Below are positions 9,707 through 17,583 of a DNA stretch of 40,388 bases, piece after piece. Below the pieces are notes generated by a model, which was given only the letters and a program-made list of their open reading frames with translations, had not been told where the DNA came from and made no database searches. The first letter of the stretch is position 1. Every line of letters begins with the position of its first letter. The DNA comes from Colwelliaceae bacterium (lineage in GTDB: Bacteria; Pseudomonadota; Gammaproteobacteria; Enterobacterales; Alteromonadaceae), in NCBI GenBank assembly GCA_023954655.1, contig JAGSHH010000006.1:1-40388 (forward strand). The letters run 5' to 3'. The translations under genes were made by a program, and so were the position numbers.

Positions 9707-10894
9707 ATGAAATTTTTTATTGTTTTATTTTTATCAACACTTGGGCTTAATGTTATGGCAGAAAACAAACAGCAAGATAACCCAATAAGAATAGCTACCT
9801 TTAATGTCAGTATGGAAGCACTAAACTATACGACTAGAAGTAAAGGAAAACCATCAAAAGTAACAGGTAACGAGCTGAACAAAGCACTTAAAAGTAATCA
9901 TCAACAAATTAAGAATATTGCTGAAATTATTCAACGAGTTAATCCTGACATTATTCTGCTCAATGAATTTGACTATTCAAGAGGTGGTAAAGAAATTCAG
10001 CTATTTATTAATCAATACTTGAATGAAGAGCAACAAGGGCAAAATAAAGTATACTTTCCTTACTTTTATCAAAGTAGTGTTAATACAGGAGTGCCTACTC
10101 CCTTTGATTTAAATAATGACAATAAAATTGAATCTCCAACTGATACCTATGGTTTTGGTCACTTCCCAGGTCATTTTGGTATGGTATTACTATCAAAGTT
10201 TCCCATTGATACCGAGCAGATTAGAACATTTCAACATTTTAAATGGAATGATATGCCTGGAGCACTGCAACCCTATGATCCTTCTACTAATAAACCTTGG
10301 TATAGTGATGCTGCTTGGCAGGGTTTACGCTTATCTTCAAAATCGCATTGGGATATCCCAATTACCGTCAATGGTAAAAACATACATATATTAGCTAGTC
10401 ACCCTACTCCACCAGTTTTCGATGGTCCAGAAGATAGAAACGGCAAACGAAATCATGATGAAATTCGTTTTTGGGGAGATTATATTTCAGCCCAAAATAA
10501 CCAATATATTTATGATGATAATAAACAATTAGGTGGGTTAAAAGCGAATGCTCCTTTTGTAATACTTGGTGACTTAAATGCTTCTGCAACTGAAGGTGAT
10601 GCTATAAATTCAAGTATAGAATCACTTATCAACCATGAAAAGATTCAAGATCCAATGCCTAAAAGCATTGGAGCCAAAAACCACAGTAGCGATAATCCTC
10701 TCGCAGAACATCATACTGCTTATTGGCGAATGAGAGCCGATTATGTTCTCCCATCAAAACAACATTTCACTCTCATTGATTCAGGTGTTTTCTGGCCTGA
10801 AAAAAATACAGATGAATTTCGATTAATTAAAGATCGTCAAGCATCATCAGACCATCGCCTTGTATGGGTTGATGTGAAAATAACTCAGAAGTAA
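9707..10894 (+). CDS. Secreted endonuclease/exonuclease/phosphatase (EEP) superfamily protein
   Basis: 395-aa ORF; signal peptide, RIATFNVS, LLNEFD, ILGDLNAS, SSDHRLVWVDV motifs; starts 3 bp after the TetR stop. Confidence 0.88.
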   Translation: MKFFIVLFLSTLGLNVMAENKQQDNPIRIATFNVSMEALNYTTRSKGKPSKVTGNELNKALKSNHQQIKNIAEIIQRVNPDIILLNEFDYSRGGKEIQLFINQYLNEEQQGQNKVYFPYFYQSSVNTGVPTPFDLNNDNKIESPTDTYGFGHFPGHFGMVLLSKFPIDTEQIRTFQHFKWNDMPGALQPYDPSTNKPWYSDAAWQGLRLSSKSHWDIPITVNGKNIHILASHPTPPVFDGPEDRNGKRNHDEIRFWGDYISAQNNQYIYDDNKQLGGLKANAPFVILGDLNASATEGDAINSSIESLINHEKIQDPMPKSIGAKNHSSDNPLAEHHTAYWRMRADYVLPSKQHFTLIDSGVFWPEKNTDEFRLIKDRQASSDHRLVWVDVKITQK

Positions 10895-10923
10895 TCATAA
10901 AAGAACAATTTTAGAGTAGATTT

Positions 10924-12309
10924 ATGAAAAAGATTTTACCAACATTAATCGTTTCAGCGTTACTAACAAGTTGTAATAGCACTCAAATTCAAATTGATGA
11001 AACACCAGCAAAACCTAATGTAAAAAATATCATTATGATAATTGCAGATGGGATGGGGCCTGCTTATACCAGTGCCTATCGATATTATGCTGATGATCCC
11101 AAAACTGAAGAAATTGAAACAACTATTTTTGATAAGTATTTAGTTGGAAGTTCTACTACATACCCCGCATCAGTTTCAGGCTATGTAACAGACTCTGCAG
11201 CTTCTGCAACAGCACTAGCTAGTGGCATTAAAACCTATAATGGTGCTATTGGAGTAGATACAAATAAAAACAAATTAGAAACGGTATTACACCGTGCAAA
11301 GAAACTTGGTAAAAAAACTGGGGTAGTTGTTACATCACAAGTGAATCATGCAACTCCTGCTTCTTATATTAGTCACAATGAATACAGAAGAAATTATAAT
11401 GAACTTGCCGATAGTTATATTGATAATGGTATAAATACCGATGTACTTTTAGGTGGAGGTTGGAAGTATTTTATTCGTAAAGACAGAAACTTAGTCAATG
11501 AATATAAAGCACAGAGTGTACATTACATCGATTCGTATCAAGAATTAAATAACTTGCCAAAGAATAAAGCAATTCTTGGCTTATTTGCCGATGAAGGTTT
11601 AGTAGAAGCTATCGATGATGTTGATAAATATCGTTTATCTACAATGACAAAAGCAGCAATACCTCAACTTGAAAATTCAAAAGGTTTTTTCATGTTAATT
11701 GAAGCAAGTCAAATAGATTGGGCTGGTCATGGCAATGATATCAATTCAGCAATGGCAGAGATGACAGATCTAGAGAAAACATTGGAGTACCTTGAAGTAT
11801 TTGTTGAGAAAAATCCAGATACTTTAGTTGTTCTAACAGCGGACCATAGCACTGGTGGTTTAACGGTTGCTGCTAACGGAATTTATGAATGGAAACCCCA
11901 ATTAATTAGAGATTTACAGCAATCATCTAATTCAATAGCAAAATACTTTAATAAGCATGAGTTGTCTCCTTCAGCTTTATCTGAAAAGTTAGCAGGCATA
12001 GAAGTATCAAAAATTGAAGCTGACAATATAGCGTCAATAAAAACGATAGCGAAAAAGAAACTATCTACTTATTTATCTTTATCTCAAGAACAGAAAAAAG
12101 GGCAATATAAACCGAACGTGATTAAAGAAATCAATATCGCTATTAAGAAACTCATAGATAAAAAAACAAATACCGGATGGACGAGTGGTGGTCACACCGC
12201 AATTGATGTACCAGTATTTGCATTTGGCACAGAAAAGCATCGTTTTTCAGGGGCTATTGATAACACAGATATTGCGAAAACCATTTTCAAATTATTAGAA
12301 GAAAAATAA
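10924..12309 (+). CDS. Alkaline phosphatase (PhoA-type), predicted lipoprotein
   Basis: 461-aa ORF; lipobox SALLTSC, IIADGMGP, VTDSAASATALASG, LTADHSTGG; 29-bp gap to the EEP gene. Confidence 0.9.
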   Translation: MKKILPTLIVSALLTSCNSTQIQIDETPAKPNVKNIIMIIADGMGPAYTSAYRYYADDPKTEEIETTIFDKYLVGSSTTYPASVSGYVTDSAASATALASGIKTYNGAIGVDTNKNKLETVLHRAKKLGKKTGVVVTSQVNHATPASYISHNEYRRNYNELADSYIDNGINTDVLLGGGWKYFIRKDRNLVNEYKAQSVHYIDSYQELNNLPKNKAILGLFADEGLVEAIDDVDKYRLSTMTKAAIPQLENSKGFFMLIEASQIDWAGHGNDINSAMAEMTDLEKTLEYLEVFVEKNPDTLVVLTADHSTGGLTVAANGIYEWKPQLIRDLQQSSNSIAKYFNKHELSPSALSEKLAGIEVSKIEADNIASIKTIAKKKLSTYLSLSQEQKKGQYKPNVIKEINIAIKKLIDKKTNTGWTSGGHTAIDVPVFAFGTEKHRFSGAIDNTDIAKTIFKLLEEK

Positions 12310-12350
12310 TAAGCAGTCGTCCTATACTTAGAATTTGAAAGAAAATATAT

Positions 12351-12377
12351 AAAGGCTAAATATTATATTTAGCCTTT
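12351..12377 (+). terminator. Intrinsic terminator of the TetR-EEP-phosphatase unit
   Basis: AAAGGCTAAATATTATATTTAGCCTTTTT hairpin plus T tract. Confidence 0.85.
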
Positions 12378-12498
12378 TTCTTTACACTATTATCTCAATC
12401 TTTGTATTTTAAAAGAGCAAGTTCAGTCAGGTAATGAAAAATAAAATGGCATAAACTCACTTCATAACAAGTTTAAGAAACATTTACGTATAAAAAAC

Positions 12499-13386
12499 AT
12501 GCACTATTATCATCAACGCTTTAAAAGCATAATTGAATATATTGATAAGAATTTAGAACAACCTATTTCTATTCGTACATTAAGTGAAATATCTTGTTTC
12601 TCAGAATATCATTTTCATCGTCAGTTTAGTGCTTATCTTGGTCAACCTATTAAAAAATATATTCAGTTAAAACGATTAAATAAAGCAGCTTATCAATTAA
12701 TCTTTCGTCAACATCTATCGATCAGTGAAATATCTTTTCAAGCGACATATGAGAATAGTGAATCTTTTTCTCGAGCATTTAAAAAAGCTTTTGGCCAAAG
12801 CCCGAGTGATTATAAAAAATGTCCTCAATCTAAGCCGTGGCAGGATGTTCAAACTGAAACTAGAAAACTTAAAGAGAGACAAGAGCATATGCTTAAAAAT
12901 GAAAATCAATCAAATGAATTTAATGCTATTTCGATTGTTAAATTCCCTGAAACCAAACTTGCTGTTTATCAACATCAAGGGCCAGCTAACCAGATCATGA
13001 GTAGTGTACAGCACTTCATAAAATGGCGTAAATTGAATAACTTACCACCAAGTAAGTCGAAAACATATAATTTAATTTATAGCGACCCTTCGAATACACC
13101 TGAAGATGAATTTAAGTTTGATATTTGTGCTCAAGTAAAACATGACATCGAAGATAATGAATTTGACGTTATTAATAAAACTATTCCTGAGGGTAGATGC
13201 GCCAAATATCGACACATTGGTTCTGACCGATTTTTAGATGAAAGTATGAATTTTTTGTATGGTACTTGGCTACCCGAATCAGGGGAAACGTTAAGAGACT
13301 ATCCTTGTATTTTGGAACGAGTTAAAATGTACCCCGATGTTGCTGAATCAGAAGCAATCATCGATATTTATTTACCTATAGAGTAA
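12499..13386 (+). CDS. AraC-family regulator with C-terminal GyrI-like effector domain
   Basis: 295-aa ORF; AraC double HTH at the N-terminus and GyrI-like domain (KFPETKLAVYQHQGP...). Confidence 0.88.
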   Translation: MHYYHQRFKSIIEYIDKNLEQPISIRTLSEISCFSEYHFHRQFSAYLGQPIKKYIQLKRLNKAAYQLIFRQHLSISEISFQATYENSESFSRAFKKAFGQSPSDYKKCPQSKPWQDVQTETRKLKERQEHMLKNENQSNEFNAISIVKFPETKLAVYQHQGPANQIMSSVQHFIKWRKLNNLPPSKSKTYNLIYSDPSNTPEDEFKFDICAQVKHDIEDNEFDVINKTIPEGRCAKYRHIGSDRFLDESMNFLYGTWLPESGETLRDYPCILERVKMYPDVAESEAIIDIYLPIE

Positions 13387-13416
13387 CGACTTCAATAATT
13401 TATCTTAAAATAAATA

Positions 13417-13445
13417 AAGGCTTAGCTACTACGTAACTAAGCCTT
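13417..13445. terminator. Bidirectional terminator between AraC-GyrI gene and second TonB receptor
   Basis: AAGGCTTAG...CTAAGCCTT hairpin with A/T flanks between convergent genes. Confidence 0.75.
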
Positions 13446-13474
13446 CTTAATATAAAATAAATTATATCATTTAA

Positions 13475-16400
13475 CTAAAAACGATATGAAGCATTTAGGA
13501 AATAGCCTCGTCCTAAAAGATCATAACCTGAAGATGTCACCATATTACCTCGGTTAGAACCAGCAGATATATCTACCATATCTGGTTCTTTATCAAGTAA
13601 GTTTGTAATCCCGAATGTTACTGCAAAATCTTCCGCACTATATGTTAATGAAGTATCAACATAAATTGCAGCATCAGCATCACAAACAGGAACAGTCAAA
13701 GGTTTTCCAACTAACTCTTCATTGATAATAAAGTTATCACAGTTTGCGGTATCACGAACATCATCAGCAGCGTGTGTTTCAGAGAAATAATTAGCCATAA
13801 CCATTAAATTCCAATCGCCACTAACAAAGTTAAAGGTTGAAATCAAACGATGCTCAGGTGTCCCAAAATCTTCTAATAGGTCTTCAGATTCTTCTCCTTT
13901 GAAGATAGTTAACTCACGTTCAGTTTGAAGTGTATATTGGTTAGTCCATACCATATGAACAGGCATACCTAATACATCACCTAAGCCAGTAGAAAAATGT
14001 GTATTAACATCTATCCCCTTTGAAGTTTCTTCACCAATATTTAAAAATGAATTATCAACTAAGTTAGGAAAGTTAATTACTGCGGCATTCCCGCTATCTC
14101 GTCTGATTCTAGGACAGAAAGGACTATCCATGTTAGGGGCATCAAAACAACGTTTTAAAATTGTTGCTGCACTTACCGTACGAATAGTATCTTCAACTTC
14201 TAAACTCCAGTAAGTAATCCCCAAATCAAACTCATAATCGCCATCTAACTCTGGCGTCCATTTGAATGATGCAGTAATATTTTCAGAAGTTTCTGGTTTA
14301 AGATCTTTTGCATTACCACTTGCTGAAGTTGGAATCGTTGGTACGCCACTTAAACCAATTTGAGTATAATCCGCACCTTGAGCTGTACAGTTATCTAAAA
14401 TAGTTTGTGAACGGTTCTCTTTACTCGGATCATATGCACTGTTGGTTTGTAATGCTTCGGGGACAGAACAAGGATCAGCACTACCACTTACACCACCAAA
14501 TTGATTAGCAAGAAATTGCTCACGTAAGTTAGGTGCACGAAATGATGTTCCGTAAGATGTACTAAATAGTAATGATTCAGTTGGTTTATACGTTACTCGT
14601 GCACGGTTTGTTAATTCACTGCCAAAATTTTCTTCATCGGTATAACGAACAGCTGCTTCAACTTCAAATAGTTCCGCCCAGCTTTGATCAACAGCTATAG
14701 GTAATGATATTTCAGCAAATACGTCAGAAACATCACGAGAACCAATAGTCGCACCTTCTGTCAAAGGGTTTTCTGCGGCAACTAAACCAGTTGCACCTAA
14801 CATATCCCCTGCTGATTTAATACGATCACGTCTAAATTCAGCTCCAATTGCAGCAGTAACGACACCACCATCATCGAAATCGAATAAATCACCAGTGGCA
14901 AATGCAGAAGCCATAATTTGTTCTACAGTAGTTGTATTTACTCGAGTACCAATAAGGAAGTCTTTTTCAGCTTGTGTTGCAAAAGTTCCTCCACCATATT
15001 CACCACCATTAAATATTGATGGGGCTAAAAAGTTAACAGGCACACATTCATTGGGGGTTATAAAACCAATTCCTGCAGGTGCATTGACACCACATATTGG
15101 GTTGCCATTATTGTCTAATCGCAATGTACCTAAAGTAAGTGCCAAATTAGACTCATTCATAATAGGTTGAGTTTGTTCACCTACACCACGATCGTACGAA
15201 GCAAATAGCTCATAAGTCCATCCTTTATCTGACAAGACATCACTAGTGAAGTCGCCTCGTAATCCTGTTACAAATCTAAAATGATTTAACTCAACTTCAC
15301 GTTTTTGTTGTAAATCTTCCAATGTAATTATATTTGATACATCAACAGGAAAAGGGCTTAAAGGATTTTGTACTAGATCTAAGTTACCATCTGCATCTAG
15401 AACTAAATTACCTTGTTCATTTTCATGAGGGATCATTCCAGGAATCGTTGGGTAAATTTGTTCAGAAGATGCCAAACTAGTTAAATGACGATGAAAATAA
15501 TAAGCTTCATAAAAAATTTCTTCATCTCCACCCCAGAAATCAGGCATGTATGAGCCATTAGCCGCAACAGAAAAACGAGTTACCGGTTGTACTAAATCCG
15601 CTTGCATCCTATCTACAGCATCACTATGCAATGGAGAGAATATACGACGATTACGTTGATTTGCACTAGTGATCTCTACATTAGGATCACTCGGAATAGG
15701 TAAACCATATGCCGAACTAAAATCCATGATGCCAATATCTGTTTGACCTGGTGTTGAGAATATTGCTATGTCGCCTGTAGTATTAGCATTTACTGTACCG
15801 GTTAGATCTAACATGGTGTTATCCCAAAACCTACTGGTACAAACTGACGTTTTTTTACCAGAATCATCTCTGAAAATCTTACGAATACAATCGGTACGAT
15901 CTTTTACCGCAACGCGTTCTCGTTCATAATATGATGCAGAAAAAGCAAATTTCGCCTTATCTCCTTCAAAGCCTGTAATAAATGAAAAATCTTTTTCACT
16001 ACCTCCACCTTCAGCCGTATCAGAAACTGCAGCTGAAACTTCAAAACCATCATAACTTTCTTTTAAAATAACGTTGATAACGCCAGCAACAGCATCAGCA
16101 CCATAAATTGATGATGCACCCTCAGTAATAACTTCAACACGTTCAACCATATTAACTGGTAATAAACTTAAATCAGGCTGAGATGGAGCACCACGTACAC
16201 CTGAAGCACCTAATCGGCGACCATTAATCAAAATTAATGTACGTTCGGCGCCTAAACCACGAAGACCAACATTAGATGAACCAACACCACCACTTGGAGG
16301 TGGCTCAGAGGCATTTGAATTACCTGAGTTTGAGTTAAAAGAAGCATCAAACTGCTGACCATTAGCCATTGATGTATTTTGTAGTAGCTCCGCAACGGTT

Positions 16401-16618
16401 CGAATTCCTGATTTTAAAGCATCTTCAGCTTTAATTACATGGATAGGAGCTGCATTTGAAAACTCTGCTTTTTTGATTCGTGAACCAGTTACCGCAATTC
16501 TTTCAACTTCTTCTTCCGCAGTTTCTTCAGAAAATACAGGGGTCGAAAAAAACGAAGCAGATACACTAGTAACTAAAGCAATTTTGATAGCTTTAGAAAG
16601 TTTGGATGACTTAATCAT
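13475..16618 (-). CDS. TonB-dependent receptor
   Basis: Start reassigned from 16657 to the Met at 16618 (MIKSSKLSKAIKIALVTSVSASFFSTPVFS) with AGGAAA upstream; TonB-box/plug VERIAVTGSRI..., INGRRLG, C-terminal aromatic ASYRF. Confidence 0.9.
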   Translation of the reverse strand: MIKSSKLSKAIKIALVTSVSASFFSTPVFSEETAEEEVERIAVTGSRIKKAEFSNAAPIHVIKAEDALKSGIRTVAELLQNTSMANGQQFDASFNSNSGNSNASEPPPSGGVGSSNVGLRGLGAERTLILINGRRLGASGVRGAPSQPDLSLLPVNMVERVEVITEGASSIYGADAVAGVINVILKESYDGFEVSAAVSDTAEGGGSEKDFSFITGFEGDKAKFAFSASYYERERVAVKDRTDCIRKIFRDDSGKKTSVCTSRFWDNTMLDLTGTVNANTTGDIAIFSTPGQTDIGIMDFSSAYGLPIPSDPNVEITSANQRNRRIFSPLHSDAVDRMQADLVQPVTRFSVAANGSYMPDFWGGDEEIFYEAYYFHRHLTSLASSEQIYPTIPGMIPHENEQGNLVLDADGNLDLVQNPLSPFPVDVSNIITLEDLQQKREVELNHFRFVTGLRGDFTSDVLSDKGWTYELFASYDRGVGEQTQPIMNESNLALTLGTLRLDNNGNPICGVNAPAGIGFITPNECVPVNFLAPSIFNGGEYGGGTFATQAEKDFLIGTRVNTTTVEQIMASAFATGDLFDFDDGGVVTAAIGAEFRRDRIKSAGDMLGATGLVAAENPLTEGATIGSRDVSDVFAEISLPIAVDQSWAELFEVEAAVRYTDEENFGSELTNRARVTYKPTESLLFSTSYGTSFRAPNLREQFLANQFGGVSGSADPCSVPEALQTNSAYDPSKENRSQTILDNCTAQGADYTQIGLSGVPTIPTSASGNAKDLKPETSENITASFKWTPELDGDYEFDLGITYWSLEVEDTIRTVSAATILKRCFDAPNMDSPFCPRIRRDSGNAAVINFPNLVDNSFLNIGEETSKGIDVNTHFSTGLGDVLGMPVHMVWTNQYTLQTERELTIFKGEESEDLLEDFGTPEHRLISTFNFVSGDWNLMVMANYFSETHAADDVRDTANCDNFIINEELVGKPLTVPVCDADAAIYVDTSLTYSAEDFAVTFGITNLLDKEPDMVDISAGSNRGNMVTSSGYDLLGRGYFLNASYRF

Positions 16619-16905
16619 GTTTATTTCCTCATTATTTATTATAATTTGACTACTCAATTTCCATTTAATAAGCTTGAACTCAACTACAAATATTCCTTTT
16701 ATTTATCTAGTCAAACTTACAGTAGACTTTTCTAGACTACGTTTTAGAGTCACAAAATAAAATCAATTCCGGCAATCAAAATTGTTACAAACTTTTAACT
16801 TGTAAACTATTTTTCACAATATTATTAACAGAAAGTTAACGTCTTGACTGGTAACAATAGATTTAAATACTAAGGGTTTAGTAGTCATTTATTACTTATC
16901 CCTTG

Positions 16906-16940
16906 AAATACTTAACACGTAGGTCAACTAGTAAGTATTT
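16906..16940. repeat. Inverted repeat AAATACTTA-N17-TAAGTATTT upstream of second TonB receptor
   Basis: Direct reading; perfect 9-bp arms. Confidence 0.7.
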
Positions 16941-17288
16941 AAATTGTAGGAGTAAATATTAAATTTTTAAAATAATTATCCAGATTCAATTTAAAATGAT
17001 TAAAAATACTTCCCAAAAAAAATCATTTAAAAATTAATATATTGTTAATTTGTTCTTAAACTTGGCAGAGTAAATATAAAAAATTAAATAAAAGGGTCAT
17101 CATGAATCATTCCATTAAAATAGAAATACAAGAAAAAGTATTACTACTAGATTACTTAATGAACTAATAATAATTTTAAATGATAAATTTATTACTTAAC
17201 TTAATAAATTACATTTTTTAAAAAGCAAATTCATAAAATAAGCTCTATAATACAAATAAATCTAGCTGTTATTGCAAGGAAGCAATGT

Positions 17289-17474
17289 ATGAAAACTTTA
17301 TCCCCATCCATGATCGAAACTTGGGTGTTCTTAGCTCAATCGAGTGATCAAAAATTAGCCAGAGCAAAATTTCTTGCTTACCGAAAAATTAAAATGACAT
17401 TTGGCTCTATCGAATTAGCAAAACTATACATAGAGCAAAAAAAAGATAATCAAATTGAAGTAGTTGTTATTTAG
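17289..17474 (+). CDS. Small hypothetical protein (61 aa)
   Basis: Intergenic ORF with ATG and AAGGAAG Shine-Dalgarno-like sequence, followed by a hairpin; no recognised family. Confidence 0.55.
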   Translation: MKTLSPSMIETWVFLAQSSDQKLARAKFLAYRKIKMTFGSIELAKLYIEQKKDNQIEVVVI

Positions 17475-17520
17475 CTAAAATGTAAATCTAACTTTATAAA
17501 CAAATCTTTAAACAAAAACA

Positions 17521-17557
17521 TCAGCTTATTAATGAACTTAAAACATTAACAAGCTGA
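17521..17557. terminator. Hairpin terminator between small ORF and S9 peptidase
   Basis: TCAGCTTATTAAT-N11-ATTAACAAGCTGA (12 of 13 pairs) with a T-rich tract on the minus strand. Confidence 0.7.
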
Positions 17558-17583
17558 CGTACAGTTTTACAATTTTTGATGAT

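Noticed and set aside
10116-10589. Short ORFs 10116-10394 (+) and 10404-10589 (-)
   Set aside because: Shadow frames within the well-supported EEP gene.
12715-13000. ORFs 12715-12909 (-) and 12725-13000 (+)
   Set aside because: Shadow frames within the AraC-GyrI gene.
14895-15170. 91-aa plus-strand ORF
   Set aside because: Antisense to the second TonB receptor.
16722-16740. Imperfect inverted repeat GTAGACT-TTTCT-AGACTAC upstream of the second TonB receptor
   Set aside because: Short and imperfect in AT-rich DNA; insufficient to claim a site.
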